A DNA stretch of 64,000 nucleotides from Kribbella amoyensis (GTDB lineage: Bacteria > Actinomycetota > Actinomycetes > Propionibacteriales > Kribbellaceae). Each line of letters starts with the position of its first letter. The first letter of the stretch is position 1. Position numbers and translations under genes: made by a program. The stretch is taken from positions 5,952,001 through 6,016,000 of the forward strand of contig NZ_VIVK01000001.1 of assembly GCF_007828865.1 (NCBI RefSeq), read 5' to 3'. This document shows positions 17,956 to 27,022 of the stretch, one piece after another. The notes under the pieces are model-generated. The model did no database searches. It worked only from the letters and a program-made list of their open reading frames with translations, and was not told the DNA's origin.

Positions 17956-20586
17956 TCAGCCGGCCGGCAGCACCAGGCTGATCATGACGGCCCGGCTCGC
18001 CGCGTCCGTGAGCGCGGTCAGGCCGCCTGCCGTGCCAGTGGGTACCGGTCCGCCGCTGTCCGCCAGCAGCGAACTGATCCGCCCGCTCCCGGATCCGATC
18101 TGGACGTCCCTGGACGTGGCCGCCGCAGGGGGTGTCCACGCCGTGGTCGTCGACGACTTGTCCGCCCAGTAGGACACCAGCCACGAACCGGCCGACGCCA
18201 CGTTCACCGTCGGGGTCGCGTGGGCCGTCATGCTGGTGGCGTCGGACCGCTGGCTCACGGTGGGTTGACTCGACGCTGTGCCTCGATAAGCCCCCACCTG
18301 CAGGCTCACCTTGGTGAAGGCGTCGAGTGTCAGCCGCACCGTCTGACCAGCGTCGGCGGCCGAGGCGATCTTCCACCACGCCATGGTCCGCTGCGAACCG
18401 GCGACGACGTTCTCCAAGTTGGTCCAGCCGGTCACTCCGGACGGCCCGGTCACCGTCGTACTGGTCACGTTGAGCGTCGCGAACAGCAGCAGCGCGTCTC
18501 CCGCCTGGACGGTGGTCGGCAGAGTGACTGCGGGAGCTGTCGTGTTCGCGACGGTCCCAGCGGATCCTCGGAAGCCGACCCCGCTCGTTGCTCCCGCCGT
18601 GACCTGGTGAGTGACCTGCCCGGTCGCCCCGGCGCCGTCCGTCACCGTGAGCGTGACGTTGCGGGTACCAGCCGTCGAGTAGGTGTGACTCGGCCGAACG
18701 CCCGACCCGGTCCCGCCGTCACCGAAGGTCCACGAATACGTCGCGATGGGGCCCTCGGCATCGGACGAGGCCGAGCCGTCGAACGTGCAGGTCAGGTTGG
18801 TACAACTCGACGTGAACGCCGCGACCGGCGGCTGGTTCGAGGTCGACACGGTGTAGGCGAGATGCAGGATCGGGCTGGCGGCGCCGTCGTTCGAGGACGC
18901 GCGGCGCTCCCCCGTCCCGGTGAGGACGAACCCCATCGCGTTGCCCTGACGCCAGCCTGGCCGGTTCAGTACCTCCTGGGCCACGGCGCGGAAGTCGGAC
19001 GTGCGCTGGGCCGACCCGGACTGGCCCGAGCCCGTCCACGCAGGCGGACTCCAGGTGGCGCGCGCCTGGGTCCGCGGTCGCGACGTCACCGTGGTGGGCT
19101 GCGCGGTGAAGGAGGCAGTGTCGTTCTCGGCGATGCCGGCGATCTGGACCGTGGTCGAGCCAGAGTTCGCCCCGCTCGACAGGAACTGGATCCAGGCCGC
19201 GGTGAGCGTCGCGCCCGGCGGCACGTCCACGTTGTCGAAGCGGAGGCCGACCGTTTGTGTCGTGTTGCCCGCGTTCGGGATGTTGAGCGTGCTCGACGCC
19301 CACTCCGCGTACCCGGTCGGCCGCTGCTCGACGTCGTCGAACGCCCGCGCGACCGTCATCTCCACCGGCAGTGCTCCGCCCGGAGCGACGACGGTGACCT
19401 GCAGATCGTCCGACCCGGTGAGCGCCGAATCGCTGCCTACAGCGCGGACGACGTACGTCCCCGCCGCGCTGAAGGTCGCGTTCGTCTGGGCCGATTGTGG
19501 CGAACCGAACGTCACCGTCCCCGGCCCGCTCACCGCTTGCCAGGAGACCGTTGTCGCGGTGGTCGGTAGCCCGTCGTCGGTGACGGTTGCGCGCAGGGCG
19601 AGTGGTTCGCCGACATGGACCGGCTTGTCCGGTCCCACGGAGACGACCGGCGGGAGGTTGGGGATCGGCGGCAGGTTCACCGCCATCTCGTACAGCTTGC
19701 CGTCGTTCTCGTTGGGGTTGGTGTCGTTGTCCACGCCGCGATCGACGAGGTACAGGTTCCATTGGCCCGAGTTGTTCGACGCCGGGGCCACGGTGATCCC
19801 GGCCGCGAAGACCTGGTTCGAGGCGGAGATGTCGATCCGGTTGATCAGCATCATGTTCCGGTTGAACTCGTAGGCCGTCTCGGACGCGCTGTCGATGACG
19901 AGCAGCGTGTTCCGGCCGGGGTGATAGCCGATCCCCTCCGGATCCCGGACGCCGTACCGGCCGACGTCGAACTCCGTGTCGAGGTCGTCGCCGGCCGGCG
20001 CGATCCCGTCGAAGACGCCGTTCGGACCGGGCGAGACCCGATGCACGTCGGTGTCCGCGCCGTCCAGCACGAACAGTTCACCGGTCGGCGGGAAGAACTC
20101 CACCTCTTCCGGATCCTGGCTCTGGAAGAGCGCGGTGCTGAACGTCGTCCGGGTGTCGTCGCCGGTCCCGTACCGTCCGTCGGGCCCCGCCACCAGCTCG
20201 TACGTCCGGAACTGGTCGTCGTCCGACACGAACAGGTGCCCGTTGGCCGGGTTGTAGCCGACGCCGGCCGGCTCCTTCGTGTACGCGGTCGTCACGCCGG
20301 TGGTCTGGAGGACGCCGGACCGGGTGGTCTCGAACAGGTTGACGCCCGCGTACAACGCGACCTCGTCCACCTCCGCGTCCGAGATCATCAGCCGATCCCG
20401 GCCACTGAGGTAGGTGATGCCGGACGGATCCGGAACCGGTGGATTGAAGTTGGACGTCAGGACGGTCCGGACCAAGGTGGCGGACACGGTCGCGGCCGTG
20501 GCCGGCGACGCGGAGAGGAAGAGTACCGACGGCGCCAGCAACAGCGCGGCCGCGGCACCGGACAGGAATGGACGGATCGATCGCAT
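17956..20586 (-). CDS. Secreted multidomain protein with beta-propeller-like and PKD domains
   Basis: An 876-residue exported protein. Residues 1-32 are a Sec signal peptide ending SASPATA. About 33-305 is a repeated region of GITYLSGRDRLMISD, GVGYNPANGHLFVSD and GIGYHPGRNTLLVID motifs, which look like blades of a beta-propeller of the SdiA-regulated/NHL kind. About 310-405 is an Ig-like domain. About 410-600 is a jelly-roll-like module. About 600-685 is a PKD domain (FTSSCTNLTCTFDGSASSD, YSWTFGDG). The rest is a beta-sandwich seen in other actinobacterial surface proteins. No catalytic motif or anchor is evident. The likely role is extracellular binding; the function is unknown. A GGGGGG ribosome binding site precedes the ATG. 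Confidence 0.8.
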   Translation of the reverse strand: MRSIRPFLSGAAAALLLAPSVLFLSASPATAATVSATLVRTVLTSNFNPPVPDPSGITYLSGRDRLMISDAEVDEVALYAGVNLFETTRSGVLQTTGVTTAYTKEPAGVGYNPANGHLFVSDDDQFRTYELVAGPDGRYGTGDDTRTTFSTALFQSQDPEEVEFFPPTGELFVLDGADTDVHRVSPGPNGVFDGIAPAGDDLDTEFDVGRYGVRDPEGIGYHPGRNTLLVIDSASETAYEFNRNMMLINRIDISASNQVFAAGITVAPASNNSGQWNLYLVDRGVDNDTNPNENDGKLYEMAVNLPPIPNLPPVVSVGPDKPVHVGEPLALRATVTDDGLPTTATTVSWQAVSGPGTVTFGSPQSAQTNATFSAAGTYVVRAVGSDSALTGSDDLQVTVVAPGGALPVEMTVARAFDDVEQRPTGYAEWASSTLNIPNAGNTTQTVGLRFDNVDVPPGATLTAAWIQFLSSGANSGSTTVQIAGIAENDTASFTAQPTTVTSRPRTQARATWSPPAWTGSGQSGSAQRTSDFRAVAQEVLNRPGWRQGNAMGFVLTGTGERRASSNDGAASPILHLAYTVSTSNQPPVAAFTSSCTNLTCTFDGSASSDAEGPIATYSWTFGDGGTGSGVRPSHTYSTAGTRNVTLTVTDGAGATGQVTHQVTAGATSGVGFRGSAGTVANTTAPAVTLPTTVQAGDALLLFATLNVTSTTVTGPSGVTGWTNLENVVAGSQRTMAWWKIASAADAGQTVRLTLDAFTKVSLQVGAYRGTASSQPTVSQRSDATSMTAHATPTVNVASAGSWLVSYWADKSSTTTAWTPPAAATSRDVQIGSGSGRISSLLADSGGPVPTGTAGGLTALTDAASRAVMISLVLPAG

Positions 20587-20721
20587 GGCAAGGCCCCCCG
20601 GCTGACTCGGGCGGCCGGTGGGACGGCAGCCGAGTCGACTCTCAGCTTCGTTGCACCCAGGCGCCGTCGGAAGGCGGCGTCGTCACCCCCAGGCCCGGCA
20701 GTCCCCCACCTGTGCCGATGC

Positions 20722-21390
20722 CTATTCGGAAGATAACCCCGATCCACCAGGCTGAGCCAGCTCCCCCGCCGCCTGGCCGATCTGGTCGAGGATCCTGGTG
20801 GCGCCCGCTTGCTCTGCGAGTGTCGTGGCTTCGGCAACGAGCGCGGGGACGTCTTCTGGACGGTCCTGGGCTTTCGCGAGATAGATCAGGCCGACCAGGT
20901 TGGCGGCGGCGCCGGCCGCGAAGCCGAGCGTGCGGCGGAGGTTGGTGGAGCGTTCGAGGAGGTTCCGGGCCTGATCGAGGGATCCCGCGGAATGGGCGGC
21001 GACGCCTTGGTGCCGCAGGACGTACGACAGGGTCAGCTCGTCGCCGGTCCGGATCGCCAGGTCGTGTGAGCGGGCGAGCGCGGTGAGTGCGGCCTCGTCG
21101 TCGCCCTTGACCACCTGGTGGAAACAGCCGATCCAGAAGAGCGCCCGCCCCTCGCCCACCTCGTCGCCGAGCTTCCGGTAGAGGTCGGCGGCTCGTTCGA
21201 AGTGCGTCAGCTCGGCCGGATCCTCCACCTGCGTCTCCAGGTACCGCCCGTGCAACAGCTTGCCCCGCGCGAGCACGAGGTCGGCCTCGGCCGCGTCCAG
21301 CTGGTCCGCGGCCTCCGTCAGTACCCCGTCACCTCCCACGAACACCGCCTGGTCGTACAGCTCCCCTGCCCTGACAACTCGCGTGTCCAC
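20722..21390 (-). CDS. TPR-repeat protein
   Basis: A 222-residue all-helical protein with tetratricopeptide-like pairs (FERAADLYRKLGDEVGEGRA, ALARSHDLAIRTGDELTLSY, DQARNLLERSTNLRRTLGF). It starts at a GTG behind GGAGGGAGC. There is no signal or membrane segment, so it is probably a cytoplasmic protein-binding scaffold. It is monocistronic between the secreted PKD protein and the HtrA-like protease. The TPR resembles the C-terminal helical part of larger actinobacterial regulators, but no DNA-binding domain is attached. Confidence 0.75.
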   Translation of the reverse strand: MDTRVVRAGELYDQAVFVGGDGVLTEAADQLDAAEADLVLARGKLLHGRYLETQVEDPAELTHFERAADLYRKLGDEVGEGRALFWIGCFHQVVKGDDEAALTALARSHDLAIRTGDELTLSYVLRHQGVAAHSAGSLDQARNLLERSTNLRRTLGFAAGAAANLVGLIYLAKAQDRPEDVPALVAEATTLAEQAGATRILDQIGQAAGELAQPGGSGLSSE

Positions 21391-21492
21391 CCCTGCTCCC
21401 TCCGACGGTCTGCCCCCTGATCCTAGGCTCGAACCGTGAGCAGCTTCGCGGAGTACAGACTCGGGCCCGCCCGGCGTGCTGTCCAGGGGCCA

Positions 21493-22425
21493 CTACCGGT
21501 CCGTGAGCTCGGCGGGTAGTGCGACCACGTCGACCAGGGCGCCGTTGCGGATCGCCGTGATCTCGGTCCGCCGGCCGATCGCGTCGGCGAAGAGTTGCCG
21601 CTGCAACGACTGCGCGTCCCGCAACGCGGTGCCGTCGACGGCCAGGACCAGGTCGCCCGCCCGCAATCCCGCCTCGGCCGCCGGACTGCCCGCGATCACC
21701 TCGACGACACGCAACGCGTTCCGCTGACCGAACCGCTCCGCCAACTGCGGCCGCAGCGGCGCCGGCGTGGTCACCAGGCCGAGGTACGCACGGCGGACGC
21801 GGCCGTCGTTCAGCAGGGCGTGGATGATCCGCCGGGACGTCGGGTTCATCGGGACCGCCAGTCCCAGCCCGATCCCGGCCACCGCGGTGTTGATCCCGAT
21901 CACGCGTCCGTTGCCGTCGGCAAGAGCTCCGCCGGAGTTGCCGGGATTCAGCGCCGCGTCGGTCTGGATCACGTCCTCGATGATCCGCTGGGCCGAGCCG
22001 CTGCGCACCGGCAGCGACCGGCCGAGGCCGCTGACCACGCCGGCGGTGACGCTCCCGGCCAGGCCCAGAGGGTTGCCGACAGCAACGACCAGGTTGCCGA
22101 CCTTGAGGTGGTCCGCGTCGCCGTACTCGGGCGGGTCGGGAATGTCCCGGTCCGCCCGCAGGACGGCGAGATCCGACAGCCGGTCGACTCCGATCACCGC
22201 GGCCTGCGCGGCGGTCCCGTCGGCGAACTCCGCGGTCGCCGTGTCGCCGTCGCCGACCACGTGCGCGTTGGTGAGCAGGTGCCCGTCCCCGGTGAGCACC
22301 ACGGCGGAACCGGACGAGTCACCCCGCCGACTCCGCACCCGCAGGCTTGCCACCCGCGGGATGAGCTGTTCCGCGACACCCGAGACCACCCGGGAGTACG
22401 CGTCGAGTACGTCGTCCTCCGCCAT
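21493..22425 (-). CDS. HtrA/DegP-like trypsin-fold serine protease with PDZ domain, cytoplasmic form
   Basis: A 310-residue protease. Numbered from a GTG one codon upstream, the catalytic triad is His56 (TNAHVV), Asp86 (RLSDLAVL) and Ser165 (NPGNSGGAL), subtract one for the ATG start used here. A single PDZ domain follows (about 215-300, VIAGSPAAEAGLRAGDLVLAVDG). Unlike most HtrA proteins it has no signal peptide or membrane anchor, so it probably acts in the cytoplasm or is a housekeeping form lacking export. The ATG at 22425 is preferred over the adjacent GTG because AGGAGG lies five bases before it. It stands alone, downstream of tRNA-Pro on the same strand. Confidence 0.88.
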   Translation of the reverse strand: MAEDDVLDAYSRVVSGVAEQLIPRVASLRVRSRRGDSSGSAVVLTGDGHLLTNAHVVGDGDTATAEFADGTAAQAAVIGVDRLSDLAVLRADRDIPDPPEYGDADHLKVGNLVVAVGNPLGLAGSVTAGVVSGLGRSLPVRSGSAQRIIEDVIQTDAALNPGNSGGALADGNGRVIGINTAVAGIGLGLAVPMNPTSRRIIHALLNDGRVRRAYLGLVTTPAPLRPQLAERFGQRNALRVVEVIAGSPAAEAGLRAGDLVLAVDGTALRDAQSLQRQLFADAIGRRTEITAIRNGALVDVVALPAELTDR

Positions 22426-22496
22426 CACTGCCTCCTGATTACATCATTACAACGCGATCAAGAGCACGACGGAAGAACCTCGGTGGGACAACGACG

Positions 22497-22531
22497 AAGG
22501 CCCTGGCGGGAGAGTCTCCTACCAGGGCCTT
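22497..22531 (-). terminator. Hairpin after tRNA-Pro
   Basis: Perfect 10-bp arms AAGGCCCTGG (22497-22506) and CCAGGGCCTT (22522-22531) with a 15-base loop start six bases past the tRNA 3' end. It would terminate the minus-strand tRNA transcript before the protease gene. Confidence 0.8.
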
Positions 22532-22536
22532 CACTG

Positions 22537-22609
22537 TCGGGCTGGCCAGACTTGAACTGGCGACCCCCGGTCCCCCAGACCGGTGCGCTACCAACTGCGC
22601 CACAGCCCG
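22537..22609 (-). tRNA. tRNA-Pro (anticodon GGG)
   Basis: Read on the minus strand, the acceptor arms CGGGCTG and CAGCCCG pair perfectly. The D arm is GCGC-AGTTGGTA-GCGC, the anticodon arm CCGGT-CTGGGGG-ACCGG gives anticodon GGG, and the T arm GCCAG-TTCAAGT-CTGGC carries the TTCAA motif. The discriminator base is A and CCA is not encoded. The total is 73 nucleotides. Confidence 0.95.
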
Positions 22610-22682
22610 ATTCGCTCGCTCACTCGGGGCGAGCGAGCTAAACCTTACCCCATCGCCGAGGCGGTTCCGACCAGGGCTCGGC

Positions 22683-24065
22683 TCAGCGCTTGGCCTTCTT
22701 CGACCGGGCCCGGATCTGGACGTGCACGGGGCTGCCGACGAAGCCGAAGTCCTCGCGCAACCGGCGTTCGATGAACCGCTGGTACGACGGCTCGATCTGC
22801 CCGGAGGTGAAGATCGCGAACGTCGGCGGCATCGTCGTCGCCTGGGTACCGAACAGGATCTTGGGCTGCTTGCCGGACCGCACCGGGTGCGGGTGCGCGG
22901 CGACCAGCCGGCCCAGGAACGCGTTCAGCTGGCCGGTCGGGACGCGGGTCTGCCAGCCCTCCAGCGCCGCCTCGATCGCCGGGACCAGCTTCTCCATGTG
23001 CCAGCCGGTCAGCGCGCTGATGTTCACCCGCGGCGCCCACCGGAACTGGACCAGGTCGCGCTCGATCTCGCGCTCCAGGTAGTACCGGCGGTCGTCCTCC
23101 ATCAGGTCCCACTTGTTGTACGCGATCACCAGTGCCTTGCCGGCTTCCTCGACCGCGTTCATGATCCGCAGGTCCTGCTCGCTGATCGGCTCGGACGCGT
23201 CGATCACCACCACGACGACCTCGGCACGCTCGATCGCGGAGTTGGTCCGCAGCGACGCGTAGTACTCGTGGCCCTGCGCGTTCTTCACCTTGCGCCGGAT
23301 CCCGGCCGTGTCGATGAACCGCCACGGCTTGCCGCCGAGCGTGATCAGCTCGTCCACCGGGTCGACCGTGGTGCCGGCGACGTCACTGACGACGACCCGG
23401 TCCTCCTTGGCCACCTTGTTCAGCAGCGAGGACTTGCCCACGTTCGGCTTGCCGACGATCGCGACCCGGCGCGGTCCCCCGGTCTCGCCGTCGCGCTCGG
23501 GCGGCGCCTCGGGCAGTGCGGCCAGGACCGCGTCGAGCATGTCGCCGGTCCCCCGGCCGTGCATCGCCGAGATCGGGAACGGTTCGCCGATCCCGAGGCT
23601 CCACAGGCTCATCGCCTCGGACTCGATCCGCTGGTCGTCGACCTTGTTCGCGGCCAGCACGACCGGCTTGCCGGACTTGCGCAGTACCCGGACCACAGCC
23701 TCGTCCGCGTCGGTGATCCCGACGGTCGCGTCGACCACGAACAGCACCGCGTCGGCCGCGTTGATCGCCACCTCGGCCTGGGCCGCGACGAGGGCGGCCA
23801 TCCCGACCGCGTCCGGGTCCCAGCCGCCGGTGTCGACCACCGTGAACGCCCGGCCGGCCCAGTCGGCGTCGTACGAGACCCGGTCCCGGGTCACCCCGGG
23901 GGTGTCCTCGACGACGGCCTCGCGGCGGCCGAGGATGCGGTTCACCAGCGTGGACTTGCCCACGTTGGGTCGGCCGACGATCGCGAGCACCGGCACCGGG
24001 CCGGTGTCCTCGCGGTCGTGGCTGGTCTCGGCTTCGGGATATCCGTAGCCGGATACGTCACTCAT
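22683..24065 (-). CDS. der: Ribosome-associated GTPase Der (EngA)
   Basis: Der is a tandem-GTPase required for 50S ribosomal subunit maturation. The 460-residue protein has two G domains, with P-loops GRPNVGKS (residues 31-38) and GKPNVGKS (about 200), each followed by DTPGV/DTAGI-type G3 motifs and NKVD or NKWD G4 motifs. A C-terminal KH-like domain ends in basic KKAKR. The ATG at 24065 overlaps the plsC stop region by eight bases and is preceded by AGAAGGA, so the longer frame upstream is rejected. It is the last gene of the aroH-tyrA-cmk-plsC-der operon, an arrangement well known in actinobacteria. Confidence 0.97.
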   Translation of the reverse strand: MSDVSGYGYPEAETSHDREDTGPVPVLAIVGRPNVGKSTLVNRILGRREAVVEDTPGVTRDRVSYDADWAGRAFTVVDTGGWDPDAVGMAALVAAQAEVAINAADAVLFVVDATVGITDADEAVVRVLRKSGKPVVLAANKVDDQRIESEAMSLWSLGIGEPFPISAMHGRGTGDMLDAVLAALPEAPPERDGETGGPRRVAIVGKPNVGKSSLLNKVAKEDRVVVSDVAGTTVDPVDELITLGGKPWRFIDTAGIRRKVKNAQGHEYYASLRTNSAIERAEVVVVVIDASEPISEQDLRIMNAVEEAGKALVIAYNKWDLMEDDRRYYLEREIERDLVQFRWAPRVNISALTGWHMEKLVPAIEAALEGWQTRVPTGQLNAFLGRLVAAHPHPVRSGKQPKILFGTQATTMPPTFAIFTSGQIEPSYQRFIERRLREDFGFVGSPVHVQIRARSKKAKR

Positions 24066-24786
24066 CAGGATCCTTCTCGTCTGGCGCGCCCGGGAGCGGG
24101 TGGCCGGTGGCTTCGACGGCGGCCCGGACATGCGCCCGCAGCACCTCGCCGATCTGGTCGGCCGTCTTCCGTACCTCGGAGTGCCGCCTCGGAAAGGGTA
24201 CGCGGTCCACGGTGAACGGTTCGCCGTACACCACGTCGATCCGGCTCCCCTTCGGCGGATAGGCCTCCACCCGGCCGCCGGGCAGGCGGGTCCCGATCAG
24301 GGCGACCGGCACGATCGGCGCCCCGGTCACCAGGGCGAGGTACCCGACTCCGGTGCGGATCCGGGCGAAGTCGCCGGCGCCGCGGGTGCCCTCCGGGTAG
24401 ATGCTCAGTACCCGGCCGTCCCGGAGCGCCTGGATCGCACGGCGGATCGCGAGCACGTCGTACGTCGACCGGTCGACCGGGATCTGGCCGACCCGGGTCA
24501 GGAACTTGCCCTGCAGGCCGTGGAACGCCTCGATCTTGCCGAGCTGGTGCAGCATCCGCGGCGCGACCGCACCGAGCAGCGGCCCGTCCAGCAGGCCCAG
24601 GTGGTTCGGGGCCACCAGTGCGGGACCGGTCCGCGGGAACAGGTCCTCGTTGTGCACGGTGAGGTCGTAGTGACGGAACAGGTAAGTGCGGACGAGGGCC
24701 CGCATCGGCAGCCCCAACCGGTACGGCAGCGGCGGGAGGTCGTCCGTTCGGGGCAGCTCCCGGTGCCCGGTGACTTCGGCGGTCAT
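24058..24786 (-). CDS. plsC: 1-acyl-sn-glycerol-3-phosphate acyltransferase (PlsC-like)
   Basis: A 242-residue PlsC-family acyltransferase that would make phosphatidic acid from lysophosphatidic acid at the membrane face. It has the catalytic NHLGLLD motif (His62, Asp67, the H-x4-D pair), a second block with GKIEAF and FLTRVGQIPVDR, and EGTR at residues 132-135 for phosphate binding. Its start overlaps the cmk stop by four bases (ATGA), and its stop overlaps the der start, so it is translationally coupled on both sides. The cmk-plsC-der order is common in actinobacteria. Confidence 0.92.
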   Translation of the reverse strand: MTAEVTGHRELPRTDDLPPLPYRLGLPMRALVRTYLFRHYDLTVHNEDLFPRTGPALVAPNHLGLLDGPLLGAVAPRMLHQLGKIEAFHGLQGKFLTRVGQIPVDRSTYDVLAIRRAIQALRDGRVLSIYPEGTRGAGDFARIRTGVGYLALVTGAPIVPVALIGTRLPGGRVEAYPPKGSRIDVVYGEPFTVDRVPFPRRHSEVRKTADQIGEVLRAHVRAAVEATGHPLPGAPDEKDPDE

Positions 24787-25466
24787 GACTCCTGGTCGCG
24801 CGGAGCGGCCTCGGCCTCCTTCGCCAGCCTGCAGATCACGTCGATGACCTCCTCCAGCGAGAGATGGGTGGAGTCGATCGTCACCGCGCCGTCCGAGGCC
24901 ACCTGGAACTCCGACACGGTGGCGTCGTCGGCGTCGCGGCGGACGATCTGGTCGTGCAGCTGCTCGGCGGTGACGCCCTCGGCCAGCTCGGCCTTGCGGC
25001 GGGCCAGCCGGGCGTCGGTGTCGGCCGTGAGCAGCACCTTGAGCTCGGCGTCGGTCGCCACCACGGTCGCGATGTCACGGCCCTCGACCACGATCCCGCC
25101 GGTCGGCTGGGCGGCGTCGATGATCGCGCGCTGCCGCCGGATCAGCTCCGCGCGCACCTCGAGGTTGGTGGCGATCTTGCTGACGCTGGCGCTGATCCGC
25201 GGGTCCCGGATCGCCTCGGTGACGTCGGTACCGTCGGCGGTGAAGTGGCCACGCTGCGGGTCGGTGCTGATCCCGAGGTCGAGCGCCCGGGCCCGGGCCG
25301 CGACCGCCTCGGTGTCGTCCAGGTCCAGCCCGTGCTCGAGCGCCGACCAGGTCACCGCGCGGTACGTCGCGCCGGTGTCGAGGTACCGCAGCCCCAGCCT
25401 GGTCGCGACGCCACGCGCCGTACTCGACTTACCGGAACCGCTCGGGCCGTCAACAGCGATGATCAT
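24783..25466 (-). CDS. cmk: Cytidylate kinase
   Basis: CMP/dCMP kinase supplies CDP and dCDP for nucleic acid and phospholipid synthesis. The 227-residue protein starts MIIAVDGPSGSGKSSTARG with a clear P-loop, followed by YLDTGATYRAV for CMP binding, DVTEAIRDPRISASVSKIA, and a VVEGRDIATVV segment, all family marks. Length is normal. It starts 11 bases after tyrA ends and its stop overlaps the plsC ATG, placing it in the middle of the operon. Confidence 0.97.
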   Translation of the reverse strand: MIIAVDGPSGSGKSSTARGVATRLGLRYLDTGATYRAVTWSALEHGLDLDDTEAVAARARALDLGISTDPQRGHFTADGTDVTEAIRDPRISASVSKIATNLEVRAELIRRQRAIIDAAQPTGGIVVEGRDIATVVATDAELKVLLTADTDARLARRKAELAEGVTAEQLHDQIVRRDADDATVSEFQVASDGAVTIDSTHLSLEEVIDVICRLAKEAEAAPRDQES

Positions 25467-25476
25467 GGGCGGAAGA

Positions 25477-26553
25477 TTACCGGTGGACGGACCAGCCCCG
25501 CTCGGTCAGGACCCGGACCAGCTGATCCACCGACGCGGGCTTGACCGCCAGCTCGACCTCACCGACCGGGCGGCCGGGGCTGTGGTCGATCCGCAGATCC
25601 TCGACGTTCGCACCGGACGCGGCCGCGTCGGCGAACAGCCGGGCCAGCTGCCCCGGGCGGTCGGGGATCGTGACGAGCACCGAGACCAGCTCGATGTGCG
25701 GCGACCCGTGCTTGCCGGGAACGCGGACCGCGCCGGACACGCCCCGGCGGAGGACGGCGGTGACCTCGTCGGCCGCCTCCTCCTTGCCCAGGGCAATCAA
25801 CAGCCGGTCCAGCTCGTCCCGGATCTGCTCCAGCAGGCCGCTCAGCGCGGGCGAGTTCGCGGACACGATCTGGGTCCACAGCCCGGGGTCGCTGGCCGCG
25901 ATCCGGGTGACGTCGCGGACGCCCTGGCCGGACAGGTCGAGGTGGGCCGACGGCGCGTCGACCAGGGTGCCGGCCGCGAGCGACGACATCAGCTGAGGCA
26001 GGTGCGAGACCCGCGCCACGGCGAGATCGTGGTCGGCCACGGACAGCTCGACCGTACGCGCCCCGCAGGCCTCGGCGAGCCGGCGGACCAGCTCGACGGC
26101 CTCAGGATCGCTGGTCGGATGCGGCGTGATCGCCCAGGTCGCGCCGTCGAACAGATCCGCCCGACCGGCGAGCGGCCCGTTCCGCTCGGACCCGGCCATC
26201 GGGTGACTCCCAACGTACCGAGCGAGGTCGTCGGCCGCCTTGTCGGTCAGTGCCTTCGCGTCGGCGAGTGGCTTGCCTTTCACGCTGGCCGCGTCGGTGA
26301 CGATCGCGTCGGTCTGCCGCAACTGCTCCGCGATCACCTCACCGACGTGGTCCGGCGGAACCGCGACCACGACGAGCTGCGGCGCCAGCTGGACCAGCCG
26401 CGAACCGGCCCCGATCCGCTCGGCCATCAGGGCGCTGTCGGGATCGGCGTCGATCAGCTCGACCACAACCCCGAGCCGGGTCAGGGCCAGGCCGATCGAC
26501 GTCCCGATCAACCCGGTCCCCACCACCCGGACCGGACCGCGTAACTCGGTCAC
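25477..26553 (-). CDS. tyrA: Prephenate dehydrogenase with C-terminal ACT domain
   Basis: TyrA oxidatively decarboxylates prephenate to 4-hydroxyphenylpyruvate in tyrosine synthesis. The 358-residue protein starts at a GTG overlapping the aroH stop by four bases, behind which the Rossmann motif GTGLIGTSIG appears at once. The substrate-binding SHPMAGSERNG and the DHDLAVARVSHLPQ segment follow. The last 80 residues form an ACT domain (VLVTIPDRPGQLARLF), implying feedback control, probably by tyrosine. Coupling to aroH puts two successive steps from chorismate in one transcript. Confidence 0.95.
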   Translation of the reverse strand: MTELRGPVRVVGTGLIGTSIGLALTRLGVVVELIDADPDSALMAERIGAGSRLVQLAPQLVVVAVPPDHVGEVIAEQLRQTDAIVTDAASVKGKPLADAKALTDKAADDLARYVGSHPMAGSERNGPLAGRADLFDGATWAITPHPTSDPEAVELVRRLAEACGARTVELSVADHDLAVARVSHLPQLMSSLAAGTLVDAPSAHLDLSGQGVRDVTRIAASDPGLWTQIVSANSPALSGLLEQIRDELDRLLIALGKEEAADEVTAVLRRGVSGAVRVPGKHGSPHIELVSVLVTIPDRPGQLARLFADAAASGANVEDLRIDHSPGRPVGEVELAVKPASVDQLVRVLTERGWSVHR

Positions 26554-26918
26554 TGCGCACCGGTCAGATCCGGGCGCAACGCCACCGCCCCGTGCAGGTA
26601 GACGTGCTGGATCTTCTCCCGCGACCGCGGCGACTCGGCGTGCAGCATCATCCGGACCACCCGCGGCAGCGCGTGCGGTACGTCGATCTCCTGCATGCAC
26701 ATCAGCGGTACGTCGGTCAGGCCGATCTGCCGGCCGGCCACCGCCGGGAACTCCGAGTGCAGGTCCGGCGTGACGGTGAACAGGATGCTGATCAGGTCCT
26801 CCGACGCCAGGTCGTTCGCCTGCAGGACCGCCCGGACCAGCTCGGCGGTCCGCTCGAGCAGGTGCTCCCGCTCGTCCGCCTCCAGCTGGGTGGCACCCCG
26901 GATCGCCCGTACCGCCAC
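26550..26918 (-). CDS. aroH: Chorismate mutase, AroH type
   Basis: A 122-residue monofunctional chorismate mutase of the Bacillus AroH fold, converting chorismate to prephenate. It begins MAVRAIRGATQLEADE with Arg7 in the active-site position. The PLMCMQEIDVPHALPRVVRMMLH block supplies the catalytic Glu and Arg, and the C-terminal VYLHGAVALRPDL completes the family pattern. It starts at a GTG behind GAGGAGG. This is the first gene of the operon; the 104 bases between it and folD show no obvious terminator. Confidence 0.95.
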   Translation of the reverse strand: MAVRAIRGATQLEADEREHLLERTAELVRAVLQANDLASEDLISILFTVTPDLHSEFPAVAGRQIGLTDVPLMCMQEIDVPHALPRVVRMMLHAESPRSREKIQHVYLHGAVALRPDLTGAQ

Positions 26919-27022
26919 TGCCTGCCTCCTCGTTCGCGCCGCACCCTGTCCGAGTGCTGGTTGCCTGTCTCAACCCTAGGTCAGACCTCCCGGCACCCGC
27001 GCAGGTGTCTCGGATTTCCGTC

